64,000 nucleotides of DNA. It comes from BOKV01 sp049289295 (GTDB taxonomy: Bacteria > Pseudomonadota > Alphaproteobacteria > Rhizobiales > Rhizobiaceae). Under the pieces are notes generated by a model. It was given only the letters and a program-made list of their open reading frames with translations. It was not told the DNA's origin and made no database searches. Shown piece by piece: positions 9,071-16,749 of this stretch (its first letter is position 1; the number at the start of each line of letters is the position of its first letter). Location: contig JBATLL010000124.1 of the NCBI GenBank assembly GCA_049289295.1, positions 124,001-188,000 on the forward strand. The letters run 5' to 3'. A program made the position numbers and the translations under genes.

Positions 9071-9918
9071 TGAATATCGGTTCCTTCATATTCAATGGCG
9101 AAGAACTATATGGCGTTTTTGAAGGTGGCGCGGTGAGAGCCGCCAGCAAAGAACTACGCCGGTCTTTTCCCACGCTGATCGATCTGTTGAAGGCCAGAGC
9201 ACTGCCACAGCTTCGCAATGACACGCCAGAAGATGAAATCAGCCTCCTGCAAAGCGAGATAACATTTCTTCCCCCAATACCCAAACCGGGGAAGATCATT
9301 GCCGTCGGGCTCAATTATCCAAAACCATATCCGGTTGACGGGATCGCACCGCCCTCCCCTGAGAACATGATCCTTTTCAGCAAGGATCAAGAAACACTTC
9401 TTGGCCATCGTCAGCCCCTGGAAATTCCACGCGGCCTGGCAGCGAACAGTTTTGATTATGAGGGTGAACTTGCCGTGATTATCGGGACGACTGCCCGCCA
9501 TGTCGGATTGGACGACGCCATGACCCATGTTCTTGGCTACTCTGTGTTGAATGACGGTTCTGTCCGCGATTGGCAAAAACATTCCATCCACGCCGGCAAG
9601 AACTTCGCAGGATCTGGCGCATGGGGACCCTGGATCACCACTGCTGACGCTCTACCGCCTCCACAGCAACTCGAACTCAATGTGAAATTGAATGGTGAAA
9701 CGGTTCAATCAGCACTCGGCAGGGAAATGATCTTCTCTGTTGCAGAGCAGATTTCATATGCGTCATCCATTTTTACGCTTCAACCCGGTGATATTATCGC
9801 AACGGGTTCTCCTGATGGAACGGGGGGGAGCAGAACACCCAAACGCTACCTGCGCCGCGGCGACGAGATTGCAATGAGCGTAAGCGGCATTGGCACGCTG
9901 GAAAATTCGGTTGGTTGA
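9070..9918 (+). CDS. Fumarylacetoacetate hydrolase (FAH) family protein, C-terminus set by IS insertion
   Basis: About 282 residues of the FAH/2-oxo-hydratase family, which break or hydrate C-C bonds next to a carbonyl using a divalent metal. Core motifs are KIIAVGLNYPK, NSFDYEGELAVIIG (metal-ligand E-x-E type), VLGYSVLNDGSVRDWQ and GDIIATGSPDGTGG. The start ATG overlaps the previous TAA. The coding sequence runs into the left terminal repeat of the IS3 element, and its TGA stop is formed by the first bases of that repeat. The family usually ends soon after GTLxN, so only the last few residues seem altered and the enzyme may still work. Confidence 0.87.
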   Translation: MNIGSFIFNGEELYGVFEGGAVRAASKELRRSFPTLIDLLKARALPQLRNDTPEDEISLLQSEITFLPPIPKPGKIIAVGLNYPKPYPVDGIAPPSPENMILFSKDQETLLGHRQPLEIPRGLAANSFDYEGELAVIIGTTARHVGLDDAMTHVLGYSVLNDGSVRDWQKHSIHAGKNFAGSGAWGPWITTADALPPPQQLELNVKLNGETVQSALGREMIFSVAEQISYASSIFTLQPGDIIATGSPDGTGGSRTPKRYLRRGDEIAMSVSGIGTLENSVG

Positions 9919-9926
9919 ATAGCCCC
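9915..9926 (+). repeat. IS3 left terminal inverted repeat
   Basis: TTGAATAGCCCC, matching in inverted orientation the sequence at 11237-11248. It supplies the TGA stop codon of the FAH-family gene (9916-9918). Confidence 0.85.
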
Positions 9927-9974
9927 TAGATTCGCAGACGCTTTCTTCCCTAATTTTGAGGCAAGGAGGCCATG

Positions 9975-10277
9975 ATGGGCAAAGCCAATTTCAGCGATGA
10001 GTTCAAACGGGACGCGGTGGCGCAGATCACCGAGCGAAGCTATCCGGTCGCGGAGGTGTCGATGCGGCTGGGCGTCAGCCCGCACTCGCTCTACGCGTGG
10101 AAGAAGAGGTTCTCGCAACCCTCGGGTAGCGATGACAGGGACGCCGAGATCAGGCGGTTGAAGCGCGAACTGGCAAGGGTCACCGAGGAGCGCGACATCC
10201 TAAAAAAAGCCACCGCGTATTTCGCCAAGGATGCATCCCTCTCGGCATTAGCTTCGCATCTGCCTGCCGGTCAGTGA
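9975..10277 (+). CDS. IS3-family transposase OrfA
   Basis: About 100 residues. The N-terminal helix-turn-helix (FSDEFKRDAVAQITERSYPV, AEVSMRLGVSPHSLYAWKKR) binds the terminal repeats, followed by a leucine-zipper-like helix (RRLKRELARVTEERDILKKATAYF). AAGGAGG lies five bases before ATG 9975; ATG 9972 is too close to it. An A7 run at 10202-10208 in the KKATAYF region could be a slippage site as in other IS3 members. The last 13 codons (SLSALASHLPAGQ region) and the stop codon come from a palindromic repeat inserted at 10238-10276. Confidence 0.85.
   Translation: MGKANFSDEFKRDAVAQITERSYPVAEVSMRLGVSPHSLYAWKKRFSQPSGSDDRDAEIRRLKRELARVTEERDILKKATAYFAKDASLSALASHLPAGQ
10238..10276 (+). repeat. Small palindromic repeat, copy 1 (divergent)
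   Basis: A 39-base relative of the two copies in orfB: it starts CCTCTCGGC, has the GCTTCGC loop region and ends in CTGCCGG. It sits at the orfA/orfB junction and creates the present OrfA stop codon. Its stem is poorer than in the other copies (GGCA/TGCC outer pairs and GC/GC inner pairs only). Confidence 0.65.
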
Positions 10278-10756
10278 GTGAGATACGCGTTCGTGGCCGA
10301 GCATCGCCTGCTGTTCTCGGTGCGGACGATGTGTCGGTGCCTGCGCATCCATCCCAGTGGCTTTTACGCCTGGCTGAAGAACCCGCTGAGCATGCGGGCG
10401 AATGAAGACGCTCGCCAGACCGAGCTCATCCGCAAGGCCTGGAAGGAGAGCGGCAAGGTCTACGGGTACAGGAAGCTGCATGATGATCTTCTGGAACAAG
10501 GCGAGAGATGTTGTCCGAACCGGGTGGCGCGTCTGGCCGGACTGGCAGGTATCAAGGCACAGAACGGCTACAAGCGCCGACCCGGCAGCTATGGCGGCAA
10601 GCCGTCACTGGTCGTCGACAACACGCTGGACCGGCAATTTGATGTAGATGCACCCGACAGGGTTTGGGTCACTGACATCACCTATATCAGGACACTGGAA
10701 GGCTTTGCATATCTGGCTGTCGTGATCGACCTCTATTCCCGCCGTGTCGTCGGCCT

Positions 10757-10794
10757 CCTCTCGGCGTTGCAAAGCAACGCCTGCCGGGCAATGG
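10757..10794 (+). repeat. Small palindromic repeat, copy 2
   Basis: 38 bases: CCTCTCG, then a perfect 8-bp hairpin (GGCGTTGC, loop AAA, GCAACGCC), then TGCC-G-GGCA and a short tail. Excising exactly these bases joins GGCCT to GTCGATG and restores the transposase frame. Confidence 0.85.
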
Positions 10795-10960
10795 GTCGAT
10801 GCAGAGCCGTCAGACGACGGACCTGGTCCTGCAGGCGTTGCTGATGGCGGTCTGGCGCAAGAAGCCGAAGACCAGGGTGCTGATCCACTCCGATTAAGGT
10901 TCCCAGTTCACCAGCATGGACTGGGCGTCATTCCTCAGGGCTCACAATCTGGAACACTCC

Positions 10961-10998
10961 CCTCTCGACGATGCTTCGCATTGTCTGCCAGGCAGCGC
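10961..10998 (+). repeat. Small palindromic repeat, copy 3
   Basis: 38 bases aligned without gaps to copy 2: CCTCTCG, hairpin (GACGATGC, loop TTC, GCATTGTC; one G.T wobble), then TGCC-A-GGCA. Stem differences from copy 2 are paired changes that keep the hairpin. Excision joins CACTCC to ATGAGC, restoring the HSMSRRGN frame. Confidence 0.85.
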
Positions 10999-11236
10999 AT
11001 GAGCCGCCGCGGAAACTGCCACGACAACGCGGTTGCCGAAAGCTCCTTCAACCTGCTCAAGAGGGAACGGATACGGCGCCGGACTTACAAGACACGCACC
11101 GAAGCCCGTCAGGATGTGTTCGACTACGTCGAAATGTTCTACAACCCAAAGCGCAAGCATGTCAGGAACGGGATGCTGTCGCCCGTCGAGTTCGAACGGC
11201 AGCAGGAAATGAGAACCGAGGGTGTCTAGAAAACTC

Positions 11237-11248
11237 GGGGCTATTCAA
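11237..11248 (-). repeat. IS3 right terminal inverted repeat
   Basis: GGGGCTATTCAA, the inverted match of 9915-9926. The outermost bases follow the TG...CA rule of IS3 ends. Confidence 0.85.
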
Positions 11249-11366
11249 TTCACACCGCTTGACTCTTCTGACCGTATTCAAACTGACGCTTTATGTTTTC
11301 TTGATTTGATTTTGAGCACACCAAGCAGACTTTGGAAATTTGAAAAATTGATTGACCCCCAGCACA
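11248..11366. other. Short gene-free stretch between IS and LysR gene
   Basis: About 120 AT-richer bases with no start-stop frame of interest. It may be sequence brought next to the IS by rearrangement, since the IS flanks show no target duplication. Confidence 0.4.
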
Positions 11367-12269
11367 TCATGCATCGATGGCGTTGAAAATCGTTTGGGTG
11401 GCCAGGCTGCTCATCAGGTCGCACAGGACATTACATACGTCGACGCGCGCATTCCTGCGAAATTGGGCATGGAACGCCAAGGCTTCGACCGGCACCGGAA
11501 TATCGAGTACAACCAGTCTGCCTGCATCAATGTCGGTTTGCACAAGAAATGGTGGGATCAGTGCAGTTCCAAGGCCCTCGCGCACCGCAGACAGAACAGC
11601 GTGCAGCGTATCAAGCCAATAAGTTTTGGGCACGCGTAAACCTGCGCGCTCAAGTTGGGTGTCGACGGCCTGAGACGGCAGTGTACCCACGGGATAGGCG
11701 ATCATCGGTACGTCTTCCAGCGCGGTCAACATGTTTTGCCGGTCCGGCATAATTGTATCCGCCCTGCAGACCCAACTGAGAGGCAGATCGAATAAGTGTC
11801 GACTAATCAGATTCGGCTTGGCTTCAACGCCGACCAGGACACCAAGGTCAACCCGTCCATCATGCAATCGGTCCAGCACATCCATGCTTGAATGGGTGAA
11901 AAACTCGAAATTCAAGCGCGTATAGCGCGTCGAGGCTTCCGCCAGAAAGGACGGTTGCAGCAAGAAAGATACATAATCGGTCCAGGCAATGCGAAAGACA
12001 CCTTCGGCATCCTCAGTACCGCCTGCCGCCTGAACAAATTCTCCAGCACTTTCAAGAAGTCTGCGTGCCAGCGGCAATGCAGCGTGACCATGTTCTGTCA
12101 GAATGAGAGTTGAGCCATCGCGGAAGAACAGAGGCACGCCGAGCTCTTCTTCCAGTCGCGCGACCCTTGATGCGATCGTCGCCTGAGTCGAAAACAGGCT
12201 TTCGGCGGCCTTGCTAAAGCTGCCGAGATCGGCCGTGGCGATAAAACTGCTGACGAACCTTAGGTTCAC
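11367..12269 (-). CDS. LysR-family transcriptional regulator (divergent from TRAP operon 1)
   Basis: A 300-residue regulator: N-terminal helix-turn-helix (RFVSSFIATADLGSFSKAAESLFSTQATIASRVARLEEELG, residues about 4-45) and an effector domain. I chose GTG 12269, which has GGAG five bases upstream; the longer open frame upstream (to 12419) is not protein-like. It faces the TRAP/2-hydroxyacid dehydrogenase operon at 12443 across 173 bases that contain the palindrome TCAAATCAATTTGA, so it most likely controls that operon. Confidence 0.9.
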   Translation of the reverse strand: MNLRFVSSFIATADLGSFSKAAESLFSTQATIASRVARLEEELGVPLFFRDGSTLILTEHGHAALPLARRLLESAGEFVQAAGGTEDAEGVFRIAWTDYVSFLLQPSFLAEASTRYTRLNFEFFTHSSMDVLDRLHDGRVDLGVLVGVEAKPNLISRHLFDLPLSWVCRADTIMPDRQNMLTALEDVPMIAYPVGTLPSQAVDTQLERAGLRVPKTYWLDTLHAVLSAVREGLGTALIPPFLVQTDIDAGRLVVLDIPVPVEALAFHAQFRRNARVDVCNVLCDLMSSLATQTIFNAIDA

Positions 12270-12319
12270 TGACACTCCGAAAAAGAATACCACCAAGCAA
12301 CAATGTCGCTTTTTTCCGT

Positions 12320-12333
12320 TCAAATCAATTTGA
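12320..12333. promoter_or_regulatory. Candidate LysR operator TCAAATCAATTTGA
   Basis: A 14-bp perfect inverted repeat (TCAAAT/ATTTGA, 2-base centre) between the divergent LysR gene and the TRAP operon. T and A at the ends fit the T-N(11-12)-A pattern of LysR boxes. Assigned by position and symmetry. Confidence 0.45.
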
Positions 12334-12442
12334 TTAGGCTCCAAAGGATTTTTTTGGGTGGGGTCACGGAAACACTTCGTTTTGATCCATGAACCCAGTG
12401 ACGTAGCCTGTCGTGGCAAGGAACTATGGGAGGATCCAAACG

Positions 12443-13444
12443 ATGTTCAAACACCTATTCAAAGCTTCTGTGGCGGCCGCAGCGCTGTTTATGGCAACGA
12501 TGACAGCCAATGCTGAAACCGTTCTCAAACTCGGCCATTTCGGTCCGGGTCCTGATCCGTTCTCGAAGTCGGTCGACGCCTTTGCCGAACGTGTGGCCGA
12601 ACTTTCGGGCGGCGATCTTACCATCAAGGTCTTTCCGGCTGGTCAGCTTGGCAATGAAAAACAGCAGATTTCGGCGCTTCAGGGCGGCCTGCAAGAGCTT
12701 CTGATTACGTCGACGACGAACCTGTCGAATATGAAACCGGAGTTTTCGCTGCTCGATCTTCCTTTCGTCTTCTCCAACTATGCGCAGGCAGATGCGGTGA
12801 CGATGGGTCCGGTTGGCGACAAGATGATGGAGGGGTTGGAGGCCAACGGTCTGACTGGTCTGGCGATGTGGGAAAATGGTTTTCGTGCGCTGACCAACTC
12901 GCAGCGTTCAGTCACTTCCGTGGATGATATGAAAGGTCTGAAAATCCGCGTCATCGGCGCGCCTGTCTTTATCGATACGTTTACTGCGCTGGGTACCAAC
13001 CCCGTACCGATGCCTTTTCCCGAGCTCTACTCGGCCATGGAAACCGGCACAGTCGACGGGCAGGACAACCCCGCCGTGGCCGTCGCGGCGCTGAAATTCT
13101 TCGAGGTCCAGAAACACTATACGCCGCTCAATCACATCTATGGTGCGATGATCGTACTGGGCAGCGAAAGCGCACTTGGGCGTTTGAGTGACGAGCAGCG
13201 CAACATCCTGATGACTGCCGCGCGTGAGTTCGGTCCACAACAGCGTGAAATGCTGCGCGGCGCCGATGCATGGGGCGTAGGCGTGCTCAAGGAAAATGGC
13301 ATCGAGGTTGTCGAAAGCCTGTCTGCCGAAGCGATTGCAGAGTTCAAGGCCGCCGTGGCCCCGGTGGTCGAGGCGAGTGTCTCTGACGATCTGCGCCCGC
13401 TTTACGACGAGATGCTGGGCGCCATTTCGGCAGCATCCAAGTAA
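12443..13444 (+). CDS. TRAP transporter substrate-binding protein, DctP type (system 1)
   Basis: A 333-residue periplasmic receptor of a TRAP importer, driven by an ion gradient. Signal peptide MFKHLFKASVAAAALFMATMTANA, then LKLGHFGPG at the mature start. The DctP core motif MKGLKIRVIGAPVF carries the Arg that binds a carboxylate in the family; ETGTVDGQDNP follows. GGGAGGA lies eight bases before ATG 12443. It is the first gene of an operon with DctQ, DctM, an FAD hydroxyacid dehydrogenase and a nitrilase, so an organic acid, perhaps an amide-bearing 2-hydroxy acid, is a reasonable ligand guess. Confidence 0.94.
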   Translation: MFKHLFKASVAAAALFMATMTANAETVLKLGHFGPGPDPFSKSVDAFAERVAELSGGDLTIKVFPAGQLGNEKQQISALQGGLQELLITSTTNLSNMKPEFSLLDLPFVFSNYAQADAVTMGPVGDKMMEGLEANGLTGLAMWENGFRALTNSQRSVTSVDDMKGLKIRVIGAPVFIDTFTALGTNPVPMPFPELYSAMETGTVDGQDNPAVAVAALKFFEVQKHYTPLNHIYGAMIVLGSESALGRLSDEQRNILMTAAREFGPQQREMLRGADAWGVGVLKENGIEVVESLSAEAIAEFKAAVAPVVEASVSDDLRPLYDEMLGAISAASK

Positions 13445-13469
13445 CCTGTTCAGGCCAATCAGGTCGCAG

Positions 13470-13494
13470 GCTGGTCCCCGGTTCGGGGGCCAGC
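13470..13494 (+). promoter_or_regulatory. Intercistronic stem-loop after dctP (system 1)
   Basis: An 11-bp stem (GCTGGTCCCCG / CGGGGGCCAGC) with loop GTT. The only irregular pair is a U.G wobble in plus-strand RNA (A.C in the other strand). It lies between the binding-protein and small-permease genes without a U-run and probably protects or attenuates the transcript. Confidence 0.7.
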
Positions 13495-13524
13495 TGGTCC
13501 AGGCACCCGGAGCCCGTTGTCAAG

Positions 13525-14031
13525 ATGTCCCCACTGTCCATTCGCGCTGTGCAGTTTGTCGCGGCCACCATCCTTGGCGTGCTTGTGATCGCCGTATTCG
13601 TCAATGTCGCCTTACGCTTCCTGTTCAATTCGGGATTTGTCGTGACCGAGGAAGTGTCGCGCATCTTGTTGGTCTGGCTGGTCTTCGGTGGAGCGATCGC
13701 TGTTTTGCACGGCGGCAAGCATATCAAGATGACTATGGCCGTCGAGCGCTTGAACAGGAAGGCGCAGATGGTGCTGGCGGTGCTTGGCGGCGTCCTGATG
13801 ATTTTTTGTGATGTCCTGCTTCTGTTGGGAGCATGGCGGCAACTGGGGTTCAGCTTGAGCGACAACTATCCGGTCTCGGGCCTGCCGGTCGCCGTGGTCT
13901 ACGCTCCCGGTGTGATCGCTGCGGGGGCATTTGCCCTGATCACCACCTGGAAGCTTTTCACACTAATCAGTGGCCGCATTGGACCAGCCGAGTATTTCGG
14001 TTTCGCGGCGCCAAACCCAGAACTGCACTGA
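13525..14031 (+). CDS. TRAP transporter small permease, DctQ type (system 1)
   Basis: A 168-residue inner-membrane protein with four hydrophobic helices, the normal DctQ layout: FVAATILGVLVIAVFVNVALRF, VSRILLVWLVFGGAIAVLHGG, VLAVLGGVLMIFCDVLLLLGAW and the last helix around APGVIAAGAFALITTW. The TEEVSRILLVWL segment is typical. It forms the membrane complex with the DctM protein just downstream (11-base gap). No strong ribosome site is visible before ATG 13525. Confidence 0.9.
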   Translation: MSPLSIRAVQFVAATILGVLVIAVFVNVALRFLFNSGFVVTEEVSRILLVWLVFGGAIAVLHGGKHIKMTMAVERLNRKAQMVLAVLGGVLMIFCDVLLLLGAWRQLGFSLSDNYPVSGLPVAVVYAPGVIAAGAFALITTWKLFTLISGRIGPAEYFGFAAPNPELH

Positions 14032-14041
14032 GCATTATGTC

Positions 14042-15331
14042 ATGCTGATCGCCATTTTCCTTGGAACCCTGCTGACCGGTATCGTGATAGGCCTGCCCAT
14101 CGCCTATGTACTGGTGCTTGTGGGCGTAGCCTTGATGCTGCATATCGACTTCTTCAATGCCCAGATCGTGTCGCAGAACATGATCCTTGGTGTGGACAAT
14201 TTCCTGTTGCTGGCAATCCCGTTTTTCATCCTCGCGGGCGAGTTGATGAACCGTGGCGGGCTGTCGAAACGTATCATTGACGTGGCGCTCAGCTTTTTCG
14301 GCCACCGCAAGGGGGGGCTCGGTTATGTCGCCATCGTTTCAGCCTTGATTCTGGCCTCGCTGTCGGGGTCGGCGATTGCGGATAGCGCGGCGCTTGCCGC
14401 GATACTTATGCCGATGATGCGCAAGGCGGGGTATCCCGAAGGGCAAAGCGTGGGCCTTTTGGCCGCCGGTGGTGTCATTGCGCCGATCATCCCACCCTCG
14501 ATTGCCTTTGTCGTCTATGGCGCAGTGGCCAATGTGTCGATCACCAAGATGTTTCTGGCGGGGATCGTCCCCGGAATTCTCATGAGCATTTCGCTGTTCT
14601 TTGCCTGGCGCGTGGTAAGCGCAGGGGGCGAATACACAACCCTGCCCAAGGCTGACTGGAAAAACCGGGGGCGCACTGCTTTGGTTGGAATTCCGGCACT
14701 GACTTTGCCCGTGGTTGTCATTGGCGGTTTACGGGCCGGTATCTTCACGCCCACCGAAGCAGCCGTGATCGCCTCAGTATTTGCGCTCTTCGTAGGCGTA
14801 TTCATCTATCGAGAACTTGACCTCAAGGGCATCTACGAGGCCCTTTCCAGTGCTGCCATGACAAGCGCCACGGTGTTGTTCCTGATCGGCGCTTCCTCGG
14901 TTAGCGCCTGGCTGATCACCACTGCGAATCTTCCAGACTCGATTATCTCCGCGGTACAGCCCTTCATGGATAGTCCGGCACTTCTGGTTGCCGTGCTGGT
15001 CATGCTGACGTTGGTAATGGGCATGGTTATGGATTTCACGCCGCTGATGCTGATCATGATGCCAATCGTGGTCCCCTTGTGCAAAACTGCCGGGGTCGAC
15101 CTTGTCTATTTCGGCGTGGTCTTCATCATGGCCGGAGCGCTGGGACTGCTAACCCCGCCTGTGGGCAATGTGCTGAACGTAGTGGCCGGGGTGGCCAACA
15201 CGCGTATGGACAAGGTTATCACCGGGGTCTTGCCCTTCCTTCTGGCCGAGATCGTGATCCTTGCACTGTTGGTCATATTCCCCTCGCTCGTGAACATACC
15301 ACTCGAGTTCTTTAACGGGGGTGCAAAATGA
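14042..15331 (+). CDS. TRAP transporter large permease, DctM type (system 1)
   Basis: A 429-residue channel subunit with about 12 membrane segments. DctM landmarks are LLAIPFFILAGELMNRGGLSKRI, SGSAIADSAALAAILMPMM, GGVIAPIIPPSIAFVVYGA and FTPLMLIMMPIVVP, GLLTPPVGNVLNVVAGVAN near the end. I start it at ATG 14042 (MLIAIFLGTLL), since the frame upstream runs inside dctQ. It overlaps the next gene by four bases. Confidence 0.94.
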   Translation: MLIAIFLGTLLTGIVIGLPIAYVLVLVGVALMLHIDFFNAQIVSQNMILGVDNFLLLAIPFFILAGELMNRGGLSKRIIDVALSFFGHRKGGLGYVAIVSALILASLSGSAIADSAALAAILMPMMRKAGYPEGQSVGLLAAGGVIAPIIPPSIAFVVYGAVANVSITKMFLAGIVPGILMSISLFFAWRVVSAGGEYTTLPKADWKNRGRTALVGIPALTLPVVVIGGLRAGIFTPTEAAVIASVFALFVGVFIYRELDLKGIYEALSSAAMTSATVLFLIGASSVSAWLITTANLPDSIISAVQPFMDSPALLVAVLVMLTLVMGMVMDFTPLMLIMMPIVVPLCKTAGVDLVYFGVVFIMAGALGLLTPPVGNVLNVVAGVANTRMDKVITGVLPFLLAEIVILALLVIFPSLVNIPLEFFNGGAK

Positions 15332-16749
15332 TTGCTGACCGCCTGCTGACCCTCTTGGGACCCGACATCGTGAAGCCCGGGCCAGAAAGCGATCCGCGCT
15401 TTCATCGTGATTGGACCGCGCGGAATGCTGTTATGCCGCAAGCGGTTGTGCTGCCTCGCTGCACCGACGACGTCTCGGTCGCGCTTGGCCTTTGTGATAA
15501 GCTGGGGATCCCGGTGGTACCGCAGGGCGGCTTGACAGGGCTGGTAGGCGGCGCGATGCCGACACGCGATTGCGTGGTGATCAACCTTTCGCGCCTGTCG
15601 CAGCCCCCCATGATCGACGCAGACGCCCGCATGGCCACTGTCGGCGCCGGCACCACCCTGCAAACCTTGCAAGACGCCGCAGCAGCTTATGATCTGATCT
15701 TTCCGGTTGATTTCGGTGCCCGCGGATCCTGTCAGCTGGGCGGAATGATTGCGACCAATGCAGGCGGCGTTCACGTTCTGCATTATGGGATGATGCGTGC
15801 GCAGGTTCTCGGGCTCGAGGCGGTTCTGGCCGATGGCACCATCGTCTCGTCGATGAACCCGCTTGTGAAAAACAATACGGGCTACGATCTGCGCCAACTC
15901 TTCATTGGCTCCGAAGGTACTTTGGGTATCATCACACGCGCCATTTTGCGCCTTGTACCAAGTGAGCCCGCACGGGCTGTGGCACTGTTGCGGGTGGCTA
16001 ATGTCCGGGCGGCCCACGATCTCCTGGTCCAGCTTACATCACAAGGTCCGAACCTCAACGCGTTCGAGGCAATGTGGCCCAGCTATTACGCCTTTGCCTG
16101 CGACGTGACAGACACCGCCCCGCTGCCACAGGGGGACGGGATCACGCTTCTCGTTGAAACCACCGGCCGTGAGGCCCTCCCCTTGCAAGAGGCACTTCTG
16201 GCGGCCTTGGAACCGGCGATGGAAAGCGGCCTGATCCAGGATGCTGTGCTGGCCCAATCCGAAGCACAAGCCCAGCAATTCTGGGATCTGCGCGAAGCCA
16301 ACGAGGCATTGCCGACCCGCTTTTCATATCTGCTGGGGTTCGACGTCAGCCTGACCGCGATCGCAATGCAGGATTTCGTCCAACGCTGCGATGCGGGTAT
16401 CTCGGCAGCCAATCCAACTTCGCAGGGACTGTGTTTCGGGCACCTTGGCGATGGCAATCTCCATCTCGCCATCACGGGGGCCGCGCCCCAAGATGCACAC
16501 CAGCTCAAGGATCTCGTGCTCGGCATCGTCGGGCAACTCGGCGGTTCGATCTCAGCAGAGCATGGCGTCGGGACCGACAAGCTTGCCTATCTCGGCTTGA
16601 CCCGCTCCGATACGGAAATCGATGTCATGCGTCGGATCAAACGCGCCCTTGACCCGAACGGCATTCTGAATCCCGGCAAGCTGTTGACCCTCGAAGTGCC
16701 CGCCAGCAAGGCCTCGCCTTCGCGATCTCAAGAAAGAGCTCTGTCATGA
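15328..16749 (+). CDS. FAD-linked 2-hydroxyacid dehydrogenase, GlcD/D-2-hydroxyglutarate dehydrogenase family
   Basis: A 473-residue flavoprotein oxidising a D-2-hydroxy acid to the 2-oxo acid. The type 4 FAD domain (residues about 40-220) shows PQGGLTGLVGGAMP, ATVGAGTTLQTLQDAA, GGMIATNAGGVHVLHYG and FIGSEGTLGIITRA. The C-terminal FAD-oxidase domain has GHLGDGNLHLAI and EHGVGTDKL, with His residues seen in this family's metal/substrate site. It is translationally coupled between DctM and a nitrilase, so the TRAP substrate is plausibly its 2-hydroxy acid. Whether glycolate, lactate or 2-hydroxyglutarate(-amide) is not decided by sequence. Confidence 0.9.
   Translation: MIADRLLTLLGPDIVKPGPESDPRFHRDWTARNAVMPQAVVLPRCTDDVSVALGLCDKLGIPVVPQGGLTGLVGGAMPTRDCVVINLSRLSQPPMIDADARMATVGAGTTLQTLQDAAAAYDLIFPVDFGARGSCQLGGMIATNAGGVHVLHYGMMRAQVLGLEAVLADGTIVSSMNPLVKNNTGYDLRQLFIGSEGTLGIITRAILRLVPSEPARAVALLRVANVRAAHDLLVQLTSQGPNLNAFEAMWPSYYAFACDVTDTAPLPQGDGITLLVETTGREALPLQEALLAALEPAMESGLIQDAVLAQSEAQAQQFWDLREANEALPTRFSYLLGFDVSLTAIAMQDFVQRCDAGISAANPTSQGLCFGHLGDGNLHLAITGAAPQDAHQLKDLVLGIVGQLGGSISAEHGVGTDKLAYLGLTRSDTEIDVMRRIKRALDPNGILNPGKLLTLEVPASKASPSRSQERALS

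Larger units (their letters stand above)
10278..11229 (+). pseudogene. IS3-family transposase OrfB, broken by two repeat insertions and a nonsense codon
   Basis: DDE integrase of the rve type. The first part is intact (VRYAFVAEHRLLFSVRTMCR, then WVTDITYIRT with the first catalytic Asp). At 10757-10794 a 38-base palindromic repeat shifts the frame. The second Asp (VLIHSD) at 10892-10894 is followed by TAA at 10895 where the family has a Gln codon (DQGSQF). A second 38-base repeat at 10961-10998 shifts the frame again. The last part (RRGNCHDNAVAESSFNLLKR with the catalytic Glu) is intact to 11229. Removing the two repeats restores one frame of about 291 codons with the single nonsense codon. 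Confidence 0.9.
9915..11248 (+). mobile_element. Degraded IS3-family insertion sequence
   Basis: A 1.33-kb element bounded by imperfect inverted repeats (TTGAATAGCCCC at 9915-9926 and its complement at 11237-11248, with further scattered matches inward). It encodes an OrfA and a broken OrfB of the IS3 family (DDE transposase). No direct repeat is visible in the flanks (TTGG on the left, TTCA on the right), so the target duplication is lost or one flank was rearranged. Three small palindromic repeats have invaded it, and a nonsense mutation lies in orfB, so it is not autonomous. Confidence 0.9.

Noticed and set aside
15106..16017. Long minus-strand open frame opposite the 2-hydroxyacid dehydrogenase gene
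   Set aside because: It is a mirror frame of a clearly recognisable flavoprotein gene; composition is Cys/His/Arg-rich and no family motif appears.
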